Assembly: GCA_026391915.1 (NCBI GenBank)
Contig: JAPLCZ010000239.1
Span: forward strand, 1 to 32,012
DNA length: 32,012 nt
Origin: Bacteroidota bacterium
GTDB taxonomy: Bacteria; Bacteroidota; Bacteroidia; CAILMK01
Direction of reading: 5' to 3'
Under the pieces are notes generated by a model, which was not told the origin of the DNA, searched no databases, and saw only the letters and a program-made list of their open reading frames with translations. The translations under genes were made by a program, and so were the position numbers. Shown here piece after piece: positions 17,208 to 25,025 of the stretch. Position 1 is the first letter of the stretch; the number at the start of each line of letters is the position of its first letter.

Positions 17208-18159
17208 TCTCCATTTGTTTAAATTTTTCGTAAGCATTAACTATATCCTTTACCAACTTATGGCGCACTACATCTTTCACGCTTAGCTCAACAATGCTTA
17301 TCCCCTCAATCTCTTTGAGAATATGAATACTGCTTAGCAAACCTGATTGCGATTTACGCGGCAAATCTATCTGTGTTAAATCACCAGTTATAATAAATTT
17401 TGCATTAGGCCCCATGCGTGTGAGGAACATTTTAAGTTGTGTATGCGTGGCATTTTGCGCTTCATCAAGAATTACAAATGCATTATTGAGAGTGCGCCCC
17501 CGCATAAAGGCAAGTGGCGCTACTTCTATAATTCTGTTATCCATATATTGATGGATTTTATCCGCCGGCAACATATCATCCAGCGCATCATAAAGTGGGC
17601 GGAGGTATGGGTCAATTTTATCTTTTAAATCACCTGGTAAAAACCCAAGATTTTCCCCCGCCTCTACCGCAGGGCGGGTGAGGATAATCCGTTTCACTTC
17701 CTTCCTTTTTAATGCCCGCACCGCAATAGCTACTGAGGTATAAGTTTTACCCGTACCTGCAGGGCCAATGGCGAATATCAAATCATTTTTTTCTGCTTCC
17801 TGAATCAATTTTAGCTGATTGGCAGTGCGCGCTTTGATGGGTTGTCCATCCACACCTATCATAATAAACCCTTCTTCGCGGGGCTCATCAACCGTTGCAG
17901 TTGGCGCATTATTCCCAAGGATGTCCAAGAGTTTATCTTCGGGTAAATTAGTGTTGCGCACAATGTGGTTTACCATGAGTTGGATTTTAGCAGCAAGAAT
18001 TTGCGCCTCCTTCTCTTCTCCTTTTATAAAAATTTCATTGCCACGTGCAATTACTTTTAGTTTTGGATACGCGCTTTGTATCAAACGCAGGTTTTGATTA
18101 TTGATTCCCAAAATTTCTATGGGGTGCACATCATCAAGGCGGATTTTTAGTTCATTCAT
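17200..18159 (-). CDS. phoH: PhoH family ATPase
   Basis: 319 aa, the standard length of PhoH-like proteins. Residues about 1-75 form a small KH-like N-terminal region (IEILGINNQNLRLIQSAYPKL), followed by GVDGQPIKARTANQ. Walker A is GPAGTGKT (132-139), Walker B is FVILDEAQNAT (D232, E233), and the RPAVEAGENLGFLPGDL and ITGDLTQIDLPRKSQSGL blocks are conserved. The family is a cytoplasmic ATPase, probably RNA-related, and often phosphate- or stress-linked. It is the first gene of the run phoH-purC-mntA-hepT-udk and its stop overlaps the purC start. Confidence 0.95.
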   Translation of the reverse strand: MNELKIRLDDVHPIEILGINNQNLRLIQSAYPKLKVIARGNEIFIKGEEKEAQILAAKIQLMVNHIVRNTNLPEDKLLDILGNNAPTATVDEPREEGFIMIGVDGQPIKARTANQLKLIQEAEKNDLIFAIGPAGTGKTYTSVAIAVRALKRKEVKRIILTRPAVEAGENLGFLPGDLKDKIDPYLRPLYDALDDMLPADKIHQYMDNRIIEVAPLAFMRGRTLNNAFVILDEAQNATHTQLKMFLTRMGPNAKFIITGDLTQIDLPRKSQSGLLSSIHILKEIEGISIVELSVKDVVRHKLVKDIVNAYEKFKQMENE

Positions 18160-18473
18160 TATGTTAAATGCGGGTTTTAATTCTTTGGCAATTTAGGGGA
18201 AACTATTTGGAAAATGGAAGGGGTGAAAATTTGAAATTTTGGAAAGCTAACCACCAAAGTAAAAAAAACAAACCATCAAACAGATTTTTTTACTATATTA
18301 TATTTACAAAAATTATACGGAAAATAAATATTGCCTTTAGTGAATCTCATATTACTATTATACTTAATATTGAACCCGTAAAAATCTAGAAACTCCCCTA
18401 TGAAAATGCCCTCCATATCTTACTTAAGATTTAATAAAACAAAAGTAATCTCTTTACTTTTAGGAGAACGCAT

Positions 18474-18497
18474 ACCTACTACCTACTACCTACTACC
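18474..18497. repeat. ACCTACT heptamer microsatellite
   Basis: Three perfect tandem copies of ACCTACT plus three further bases. It lies in the phoH/18817 spacer and could be length-variable. Confidence 0.85.
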
Positions 18498-18600
18498 GTA
18501 GTTGGAGAATCAAAATCTCTTTTCTTAAAGGTTTTAAAAAGTTTATCACCTCCCAAATACTTTTGGCGGTGGGGGGAATTATTTATAAAACCTCACGTAC

Positions 18601-18747
18601 AAATATCTTTGGAGGTTGTGCAGGAAATTTGGGTTACCATACAAATATTCTTAGAGGGGTTACAAAACATCTTGGAGGTTAAATTAATATTCTTAGAGGG
18701 GTTACAAATTATTTGGGAGGTTGAAAAAATATTCTTGGAGGTTAAAT
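18601..18747. repeat. Seven imperfect 21-bp iterons with a GGAGG-like core
   Basis: Units start at 18601, 18622, 18643, 18664, 18685, 18706 and 18727. The approximate consensus is AAATATTCTTGGAGGTTAAA. Units 3 and 5 share TATTCTTAGAGGGGTTAC and units 4 and 7 share CTTGGAGGTTAAAT, pointing to duplication of a 42-bp pair. The period is two DNA helical turns. Unit 6 contains TATTTGGGAGG, the exact complement of 18549-18559. The array ends 69 bases before the 18817 ATG. Confidence 0.8.
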
Positions 18748-18816
18748 TTTTTGTAAAACCCGCAAAACAGCTCAAAAACACACAAACATACTTAAAACAA
18801 CTTAAAAACAAACATT

Positions 18817-19437
18817 ATGAATCAAGATTTTATCCCTGCCAGAGAAGCCGCGTTTAGAACATGGCTCTCAGAATTTAAGACTAACATTGGTACACTGGGT
18901 GTGCAACTGGGTATGCTACCCAATGAGGTTACAGATACCCAAGCCGACTGCGATGAAATGATTGCAGCTATTGATTTTGCCTCTGCCCAAAAAACAGCGG
19001 CAAAAAATGCTAACACCACCAAAAAGCAAAAGAAAGTTACCAAAACCGAAATACTGCGCACCCTTGCGGCAAGGCTAAAAACCAGCCCCAACTACACAGC
19101 ACAGCATGGCACTACCCTAAAAATTATTGGCGTGGCAAGCAATGTTGATATCAATACTTTAACCATTGATTTTACCCTTACTGCTATAGGCAATGGCAGG
19201 GTAGAAATTGAATTTAATAAGCCCGGCGGCATTGATGGCGTAAACGTATATAGCCGCTTAAAAGGAGGCAATGGCAACTGGACTTTGGTAGCACTTGATA
19301 ACTACAGCCCATACGTGGATACCCGCCCAATAACCTCCCCAACCGCCCCCGAAATACGCGAATATGCCCTACGCCCAGTAATGCATGATGCAGAAGTTGG
19401 GTTGTTGAGTGGGATTAAAGAAATTGTGGTATTGTAG
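18817..19437 (+). CDS. Conserved-type hypothetical protein, helical N-terminus with FN3-like C-terminus
   Basis: 206 aa, no signal peptide. The N-terminal ~75 residues are helical (IPAREAAFRTWLSEFKTNIG, then an Ala-rich helix), followed by a Lys/Thr-rich stretch around 65-75. The C-terminal half, about 100-206, reads as beta strands like a fibronectin type III or related sandwich: RVEIEFNKPGGIDGVNVYSRL, NWTLVALDNYSPYVDTRP and EIREYALRPVMHDAEVGLLSG. Similar-looking proteins occur in Bacteroidota without an assigned function, so the product is unknown. It follows the 21-bp iteron array, which may regulate it. Confidence 0.7.
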   Translation: MNQDFIPAREAAFRTWLSEFKTNIGTLGVQLGMLPNEVTDTQADCDEMIAAIDFASAQKTAAKNANTTKKQKKVTKTEILRTLAARLKTSPNYTAQHGTTLKIIGVASNVDINTLTIDFTLTAIGNGRVEIEFNKPGGIDGVNVYSRLKGGNGNWTLVALDNYSPYVDTRPITSPTAPEIREYALRPVMHDAEVGLLSGIKEIVVL

Positions 19438-19459
19438 GTACATATTAAATCTATCTTTG
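19432..19459 (+). promoter_or_regulatory. Predicted promoter for the 19628 gene
   Basis: TTG at 19432-19434, 17 bases, then TATCTTTG at 19452-19459 fits the Bacteroidota consensus. It would give a leader of about 160 bases before the ATG at 19628, and it overlaps the 3' end of the 18817 gene. Confidence 0.4.
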
Positions 19460-19510
19460 TGATTTATAATGTTCAGAAATGCAAAGTTTACATCAACCCA
19501 ACCGCACATC

Positions 19511-19552
19511 AAGTTATAAACTTGCCCTTAGAACTCACAAGACACAGTCTTG
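19511..19552. repeat. Two small inverted repeats in the 5' leader
   Basis: AAGTT-ATA-AACTT (19511-19523) and CAAGAC-ACA-GTCTTG (19538-19552) are perfect short hairpins in the region between the predicted promoter and the 19628 gene. The second is followed by a GC-rich run. They could be part of a dispersed repeat or leader structure; no known RNA family is recognised. Confidence 0.5.
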
Positions 19553-19627
19553 CGAGGGCGGGTAATGTCCCTGCTAATGTACAGAACTATATCCAATTCA
19601 TAGGATATCAAATATTCGCTTATACCG

Positions 19628-21193
19628 ATGCAAAAAAAGCCAGACCTTAGAGATTATATATTTCTATTTGGATTATTATTTTCTTTTGGGTTAGAGGCAC
19701 AGGATACAACCACCGCATGGATGAGAAACTATGGGGGAAATAAGGCTGACCAATTTTCAACTTCTGTGCTGGCAACTAAGGATAGCGGTTATATCTTCTT
19801 AAATAGTACTAATGGAACAGATAGTAATGTTGCCTCAATATATGGAAGCGGAGATGATGATTTGTGGGTTGTAAAGACTGATAAAAAAGGTATTATAGAA
19901 TGGGAAAAAAATTACGGATGTTCCGTTGATGATTTACCCGCCAATATTTTATTAACCCAAGACAGTTGTTATCTAATATCTGGAACTGTAGATAAGAATG
20001 ACAGTGATGTTACTATTTCAAAAGGTGGATATGATATATGGCTAGCCAAGATAGATAGAAATGGAAAATTACTTTGGGAAAAATCTTATGGAGGAAGTGA
20101 TATTGAGCAAATTTTTAAAATAATCAATACCCCTTTTGACAGTGGTTATATTTTCACAGGATATACTCTATCCAATAATAAAGATGTAAAAAGTAATAAA
20201 GGAGGGGGTGATATTTGGGTAGTTAAATTAGATAAAAACGGAAAAATATTATGGCAGAAAACATATGGGGGGAGTGATTATGATGAACCAAATGATATTA
20301 TACAAACCCCAGAAGACGGAGGCTATTTAGTTTGCGGCAGAACTCGTTCTGCCGATGGTGATATCAAAGCCAATATTGGTGACGATGATGGCTTTATACT
20401 TAAATTAGATAAAAAAGGGGGGGTAATATGGGAAAAAAACTACGGTAGTAATGAGGCTGACGTCCTTGAAGCAATTATTAGAATGCCTGATACTTCGTAC
20501 ATTTTAACAGGTTATAAAAAATATAGTTTTACTTTAACATCAGGGGATTTGTGGGTATTGAAAATTAAAAATAAATCGACAGTTGTATTTGATAGAAAGT
20601 TTGGTGGCAGTAACTCAGAAGGAGCACATTGCATAGTAGCAACAAATGATTCAGGCGTTCTTATAGGCGGTTGGACTGAATCTCACGATGGGGATGTAAC
20701 TGGAGCATATAATCAGTATAGTACTGTCGGTTGGATATTAAGTGTTAGCAAATCTGGCGCGCTGAAATGGCAAAAAATAGTTGGTGATACATCTAAATTT
20801 AGTAAAACATTGTTAAACTCTGTAGCAGTTACTTTGGATAACGGATTTATCTTTTCAGGATTAAATCAAACAGGCATTAATGCACTTGCCTTAAAACTAA
20901 AAGGAAATAAAATAATAACAGGTATGGAAGAAAGGCAGATACAGGCTCAGAATAAAGAATTAGTAATTTACCCCAACCCCGCCCAAGGCATATTCACCTT
21001 AAACTTAAGCACACCCCAAAGTGGTAAAATAGAAATAACCAATACCCTTGGGCAAAGTATATATACCCAAACTATAAAAGAAGAAAGCACAGCTACTATA
21101 GATTTAAGTAAGCAGGCTAAAGGGGTGTATATTGTAGAATTAATAATTAATAATGAAGAATTAAGAATTTATAAGAAGGTGGTGGTGGAGTAA
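19628..21193 (+). CDS. T9SS-exported protein with WxKxYGG repeats and type A sorting domain
   Basis: 521 aa. A signal-like segment (FLFGLLFSFGLEAQ) precedes about seven units of roughly 55-60 residues. Each unit has W-x-K-x-Y/F-G-G followed by D/E-rich and SGYIFTG-type strands (WEKSYGGSD, WQKTYGGSD, WEKNYGSNE). These look like delta-60/propeller-type repeats. Residues about 448-521 form a T9SS type A C-terminal sorting domain: VIYPNPAQGIFTLNLS, IEITNTLGQSIYTQTI, IDLSKQAKGVYIVELI and a basic last strand. The protein should cross the outer membrane by type IX secretion and end up at the surface or released. The repeats may fold as a propeller; no enzyme motif is visible. Confidence 0.87.
   Translation: MQKKPDLRDYIFLFGLLFSFGLEAQDTTTAWMRNYGGNKADQFSTSVLATKDSGYIFLNSTNGTDSNVASIYGSGDDDLWVVKTDKKGIIEWEKNYGCSVDDLPANILLTQDSCYLISGTVDKNDSDVTISKGGYDIWLAKIDRNGKLLWEKSYGGSDIEQIFKIINTPFDSGYIFTGYTLSNNKDVKSNKGGGDIWVVKLDKNGKILWQKTYGGSDYDEPNDIIQTPEDGGYLVCGRTRSADGDIKANIGDDDGFILKLDKKGGVIWEKNYGSNEADVLEAIIRMPDTSYILTGYKKYSFTLTSGDLWVLKIKNKSTVVFDRKFGGSNSEGAHCIVATNDSGVLIGGWTESHDGDVTGAYNQYSTVGWILSVSKSGALKWQKIVGDTSKFSKTLLNSVAVTLDNGFIFSGLNQTGINALALKLKGNKIITGMEERQIQAQNKELVIYPNPAQGIFTLNLSTPQSGKIEITNTLGQSIYTQTIKEESTATIDLSKQAKGVYIVELIINNEELRIYKKVVVE
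21139..21172. repeat. AT-rich TTAATAAT minisatellite inside the sorting domain
   Basis: AATTAATAATTAATAATGAAG and the following AATTAAGAATT form a short AT-rich repeat that encodes the INNEELRI part of the last sorting-domain strand. Confidence 0.5.
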
Positions 21194-21234
21194 AAGATTA
21201 GTTCTTTTTTACATTTTCACATTTTCAAATTGCT

Positions 21235-21849
21235 TTACCCCGTTTTCTTAAAGCTTAGTTTGCTTTCTGCGCCTTTCATCAGGCGTTGGATATTGGCTTT
21301 GTGTTTTAGGGTTATTAATGTGGCAATAAACACTGCCACGCCCAGCACAATGGGTGTGTAAAAATAGAAAAAGAAATTTAAACCCATATACACCATCATG
21401 GCTATGATGGAGCCAAAAGAAACATATTTGGTAAGGTAAACAATGGCTACAAACACCAGCACCATTGCCAAGCCATACCAAGGTTGGTAGGCGAGTATTG
21501 CACCAAATGCGGTAGCCACGCCTTTGCCTCCTTTAAACTTTAAAAAGATAGAAAATGTATGCCCAATAGTAGTGCTAAGGGCTGCTAATGCTTGCACATC
21601 CAGGGCATCCAACCCATTTGTTTTTATAAGGTATGGGGCAAGCAAAACCGGGAGAAATCCTTTTGCCATATCAAGCACTAAAACGATAATTCCGGCTTTA
21701 GCGCCAAGGGTGCGGAGGGCATTGGTAGCACCGGGGTTTCCGCTGCCTTGGTTTCGGATATCTACTTTAAAAAAAACATTGCCAATAAATACCGAAAAGG
21801 GGATGGCGCCAACTAAATAACAGAGGATGTATGGGAGGAATGGGGTCAT
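21235..21849 (-). CDS. plsY: Glycerol-3-phosphate acyltransferase PlsY
   Basis: 204 aa, with about five membrane helices. It transfers acyl groups from acyl-phosphate to glycerol-3-phosphate in the inner membrane, the first step of phospholipid synthesis. The three conserved loops are visible: GSGNPGATNALRTLG, the histidine-bearing GHTFSIFLKFKGGKGVATAFG, and the later TLITLKHKANIQRL. The N-terminus (LPYILCYLVGAIPFSVFIG) matches the family start. It is on the same strand as, and downstream of, the large split gene, but the 119-base gap contains a palindromic repeat, so a shared transcript is uncertain. Confidence 0.95.
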   Translation of the reverse strand: MTPFLPYILCYLVGAIPFSVFIGNVFFKVDIRNQGSGNPGATNALRTLGAKAGIIVLVLDMAKGFLPVLLAPYLIKTNGLDALDVQALAALSTTIGHTFSIFLKFKGGKGVATAFGAILAYQPWYGLAMVLVFVAIVYLTKYVSFGSIIAMMVYMGLNFFFYFYTPIVLGVAVFIATLITLKHKANIQRLMKGAESKLSFKKTG

Positions 21850-21883
21850 TTTATTAATCTTTTAATGTAGAGATAAGTGGTTT

Positions 21884-21955
21884 GTCATTCCGTAGGAAGC
21901 TTCCCTCTTTAATGATATTTAGTTCTATTGCGAGGAAAGTTTCTTTCAGAATGAC
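21884..21955. repeat. Long imperfect palindrome (24-base arms)
   Basis: The arms at 21884-21907 and 21932-21955 begin GTCATTC and end GAATGAC. They match at 19 of 24 positions when folded, with most mismatches able to form G-U pairs in RNA. This resembles dispersed REP-like elements seen between genes in Bacteroidota. It lies between the stop of the large gene (21969) and the start of plsY (21849) and may act as an RNA hairpin or terminator. Confidence 0.65.
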
Positions 21956-21968
21956 GAAAGCTTTTTTA

Positions 21969-24900
21969 CTATTCGCCGTCATCTTTTTCATCTGCTTTTT
22001 TCTTTTCCTCTTCCGCCTTTTTCTTTTCTTCTTTTTCGCGTTTCTTTCTTTCTTGTTTGGTCTCCACTTTAGGCTCTTCTTTTTTGCTGTCGTCTTTTAT
22101 GGTTTCATCTTTTTTACCATCTGTTTCCACAGCATTATCTTTCTTCTCCTCGGTCTTTTTCTCCTCTTCCTTTTTTAATTCTGCCGCCTTCTTTTCCTCT
22201 TCTTTCTTGAGGTCTGCAGCTTTCTTTTCTTCATCCATTAACTTCTTGGCTTCCTCATCTGCTTTCTTCTTTTCTTCTTTTTCGCGTTTCTTTTTCTCTT
22301 TAGCAGTTTCTTTCGGCGCCTCTGTAGTAGTAGAGTCTTTTACAGTTTCTTCTTTCTTTTCTTCTACTTTTTTATCCTCAGTTTTTTTGTCTTCTTCCTT
22401 ATTTAAATCTGCGGCTTTTTTCTCTTCATCTGCTTTTTTCTTGGCTTCTTCTTCCGCCTTTTTCTTTTCTTCTTTTTCGCGTTTCTTTCTCTCTTTATTG
22501 GTTTCCTTTGGCACTTCCGTGGTGGTAGAGTCTTTTACCATTTCCTCCTTTTTTTCTTCAATCTTTTTGGGTTCCTCTTTCTTCTCTTCGGTTTTAATTT
22601 CTTCTTCTTTCTTAGGCTCTACTTTTTTCTTTATAGGATCTCCATTTTCATCGTATTCTTCTTCAGTATCATCACTTTTTACACCACCTAGTTTTTCCTT
22701 TTTAGGGTCATTGGAGAAAAACATATCCAGATCTTTGGCTTTAAATTTCATTACGCCATCCACCGTTTCCTGCTCTAAACTAAAGCTGCCCTTGCTGTTC
22801 TTTTCCAACTTGCCCTGTATCTCTTTTATCTTATCCACGTATGCCATTTCATTACCCAAATAATAGAGTGTTCTGTTAACAAATTTAAAGTAATGATAAT
22901 TTTCATTAAGGGTTTCCAACAGCATCCCAAAAGTGCTTTGGGTTTCGGTTTGTTTTACGGCAATCATCCCATTCAGAGATTTATTGATGGGTGCTTTTTT
23001 AATGGTAGCCAAGCCAATAGGGCCTTCGGAGAAAAACCCTCCTGCGCTATCAGAGAAAACCATGTTTACGGAGCTGAAAACAAACATCCTGTTGGCTGCA
23101 TCTGCAGAGGCAATGTATTTATAAGATGAGAGTTCATTAATGATTTTTTCTCTGTCCTTTTTCTCTTTCATCATCAATACAAAAGCATTGTAGGTAGCAG
23201 GCGTGATACCTGTAATTTCACCCATGGTGTAGGAGGTCATTAGTATGTTATCAGAAATCAATTTTGTGATGTCATCATTCCAAGGAAAGTTGACAATCAT
23301 TGCCACATTAAAGTTGTGCTTATTATCCGTGAGCCTTTGGGTAAAACTTCCTGCAGATTTAATCTCTACCTTCTTCCCAAATTTACCTCCGAATTTATAT
23401 TCACCCTCAGTGTAAACTTCTCCATCTTGTTCTTGTAACTGGAAAGTATTGCCACCAACAAACATGGGTATTTCAGTAGTGGGCGGTATAAGTTTTCTGC
23501 GTTCACCAAGTATAAATAGTTTTTGTTTTTCGTCATAGGTAAATAATCCAGATGTGCTAAAAACTTCCCTATCTGTTGGGTGTATTTTTTTACCAAAAAG
23601 GAGACTATACATCTTCCATTTGCCATCACGGTTATTGAGATATGTGCCGGTAAAAAGCTCTTTATTATCTTCTCCAAACGCCTTAGGGAAATCATACAAC
23701 ACATTTTTAGCATCAATAGTATCTGATGTTTTTACCCATGCGGTACGCAATTGCGGGTAACTATGTTCCGGCATTATGCTGCCATTAAACCAAAGATTTT
23801 TTTCTTCTGACTCAAGTGTAACTGCACCTTTAAAAAGTATTTTTGGCCACACATGGAAGTGTTGGGTATCACGGATAGTAGCTACTGCCTCTGTGGTATT
23901 ATCCTCTGTTGTGTGGATGTCATTAAAAAGTATTTTTATAGAGTCATCATTTTTATCAACATAATTATAAGTACCAAACCCGGTGTATTTATTTTTAGAG
24001 AAAATGTTTACTGTTGCATGATGAATTCTGTGATACCTATTAGTTGCATTTGCTATAATTACGGCATCAACAATGGTTTTAATAACGCCCTCTTTTTGTA
24101 CTGTTATTGACCTATCATTGGTAGCAATTTTAGCATCTGCAATTTCCAATTCTGGTACTTCAAAAGCTTTTAAATTCAGGCTATCCAATTTGTATCTTGC
24201 CTTGGCAGAGGTGAACTGTAAATTCTCTTGGGTTGGATTATCCGATTTAAAATAGGCGTCCTTTTCATTTTGTGAAGCAGTTCGTTCAAAGTTAATTTCC
24301 TTCTCTTTTAAATCATAGGTAAAGCTATTAAGCGTGGTAGAAAATTGCTGTGATGGCAGTTTAACTTTAGTAGTATCGCTATTGGTATTGAACTTAGCAA
24401 AATCCTTTTTCAAATCAAGATTTGCATTAACGCCATTAGTCATCAATGCATATTTTTTTGAGGCATCTGATTTAATAATCAAGTTACCATCTTTGGTGAT
24501 GATGTTATCCGGTTTAAAAGCAAAATTTTGAGATTGCAACTGTATATTTTGATAGTTGGTAATCCCCTTACCCACCAATTCTACAGGGGTTAGCACAAAG
24601 CTCCCTTGGAAAATAACTTTGTCCTTATAAATCTGTATGGGCTCTTTGCGTTTGAACACAAACATGCTATCAGCATATGGCAACCAATGATTATATACAC
24701 TCTTCCCATCCACAGGTGGATATAGTCCGCCTGCAATTTCAGGGATGTTAAAAACATCAGCATTGGTATTCATAGAGTCCGGAAAGAAAACAAAATCCTG
24801 AGAGGTGGTATGGGAAACAAGGTAGTCGGTTTTTCCATTGCCATGCAGTCCTTTATTAGAGAGAAGATATTTCCCAAACCCTTTTCCTTTTCCTCTGTAT

Positions 24901-25022
24901 AGTGCATAGCCTTCTGTGGGGGCTTCTTTAATAAACCCAAGAGAATAATCAGGCTGAATGGTTAAATCATATTTGATATCCGGAAGAATACCCGCGGAAA
25001 CAAAAGTACCCGGAAACTTCAA
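21969..25022 (-). CDS. Second part of a split large exported protein, Lys/Glu-rich tail
   Basis: 1017 codons in exactly the same frame as the gene at 25023-27194, separated from it only by one TGA. The frame reopens with TTG, no ATG occurs until residue 84, and there is no signal peptide, so independent expression as an envelope protein is unlikely. Residues 1 to about 750 are strand-rich with patterns such as KFPGTFVSAGILPDIKYDL, FTYDLKEKEINFERTA and AIVNFPWNDDITKLIS; no known domain is recognised. The last ~260 residues are almost entirely K/E/D/A with REKEEKKKAEEEAKK units and look like extended coiled coil or disordered tail. This is probably the C-terminal part of a 1741-codon gene with a nonsense mutation, a sequence error or stop readthrough. 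Confidence 0.7.
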   Translation of the reverse strand: MKFPGTFVSAGILPDIKYDLTIQPDYSLGFIKEAPTEGYALYRGKGKGFGKYLLSNKGLHGNGKTDYLVSHTTSQDFVFFPDSMNTNADVFNIPEIAGGLYPPVDGKSVYNHWLPYADSMFVFKRKEPIQIYKDKVIFQGSFVLTPVELVGKGITNYQNIQLQSQNFAFKPDNIITKDGNLIIKSDASKKYALMTNGVNANLDLKKDFAKFNTNSDTTKVKLPSQQFSTTLNSFTYDLKEKEINFERTASQNEKDAYFKSDNPTQENLQFTSAKARYKLDSLNLKAFEVPELEIADAKIATNDRSITVQKEGVIKTIVDAVIIANATNRYHRIHHATVNIFSKNKYTGFGTYNYVDKNDDSIKILFNDIHTTEDNTTEAVATIRDTQHFHVWPKILFKGAVTLESEEKNLWFNGSIMPEHSYPQLRTAWVKTSDTIDAKNVLYDFPKAFGEDNKELFTGTYLNNRDGKWKMYSLLFGKKIHPTDREVFSTSGLFTYDEKQKLFILGERRKLIPPTTEIPMFVGGNTFQLQEQDGEVYTEGEYKFGGKFGKKVEIKSAGSFTQRLTDNKHNFNVAMIVNFPWNDDITKLISDNILMTSYTMGEITGITPATYNAFVLMMKEKKDREKIINELSSYKYIASADAANRMFVFSSVNMVFSDSAGGFFSEGPIGLATIKKAPINKSLNGMIAVKQTETQSTFGMLLETLNENYHYFKFVNRTLYYLGNEMAYVDKIKEIQGKLEKNSKGSFSLEQETVDGVMKFKAKDLDMFFSNDPKKEKLGGVKSDDTEEEYDENGDPIKKKVEPKKEEEIKTEEKKEEPKKIEEKKEEMVKDSTTTEVPKETNKERKKREKEEKKKAEEEAKKKADEEKKAADLNKEEDKKTEDKKVEEKKEETVKDSTTTEAPKETAKEKKKREKEEKKKADEEAKKLMDEEKKAADLKKEEEKKAAELKKEEEKKTEEKKDNAVETDGKKDETIKDDSKKEEPKVETKQERKKREKEEKKKAEEEKKKADEKDDGE
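21997..22560. repeat. 195-bp duplicated units in the K/E-rich coding tail
   Basis: Two units offset by 195 bp (about 22170-22365 and 22365-22560, 65 codons) each encode VKDSTTTE, PKET, KKREKEEKKKA and EEKKAADL in the same order. A third, partial unit at about 21997-22062 encodes ERKKREKEEKKKAEEE. Unit boundaries are approximate. Confidence 0.75.
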
Positions 25023-25025
25023 TCA
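25023..25025 (-). other. In-frame TGA interrupting a 1741-codon reading frame
   Basis: The codon order on the minus strand is GCA GAA TGA TTG AAG TTT, with the frame open for 723 codons before and 1017 codons after. Protein character continues smoothly across it (IENLDHFTAE, stop, LKFPGTFVSAGI). Confidence 0.85.

Larger units (their letters stand above)
18160..18816. other. 657-base intergenic region with simple repeats and iterons
   Basis: Divergent spacer between phoH and the 18817 gene. It is AT-rich. It contains 3.4 copies of the 7-mer ACCTACT (18474-18497), a C-rich arm CCTCCCAAATA (18549-18559) and a seven-unit 21-bp repeat array (18601-18747). Small frames here (18168-18389 and 18609-18857) have no recognisable protein character. 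No tRNA or known riboswitch is apparent by eye. Confidence 0.7.

Noticed and set aside
18168-18389. 73-codon frame in the phoH/18817 spacer
   Set aside because: AT-rich composition only, no domain or promoter.
18601-18747. CRISPR array
   Set aside because: Units are directly tandem without unique spacers, are only 21 bp and imperfect, and no cas gene is nearby.
18609-18857. 82-codon frame with heptad peptide repeats
   Set aside because: The heptads follow from the 21-bp iterons, and the frame runs into the start of the 18817 gene. No sign of a real start.
19459-19650. 63-codon frame before the T9SS cargo gene
   Set aside because: It overlaps the start of the real gene and spans the inverted repeats; no family character.
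22057-22863. 268-codon plus-strand frame rich in Ser and Phe
   Set aside because: It is the antisense of the Lys/Glu-rich repeat tail: GAA/AAG codons read backwards give TTC/CTT. No start context or protein family character.
25023-25025. TGA recoding as selenocysteine or tryptophan
   Set aside because: Other genes here (14084, 15943) stop at TGA, Trp is written TGG, and no selenocysteine insertion hairpin is apparent after the stop. Mutation, error or readthrough is simpler.
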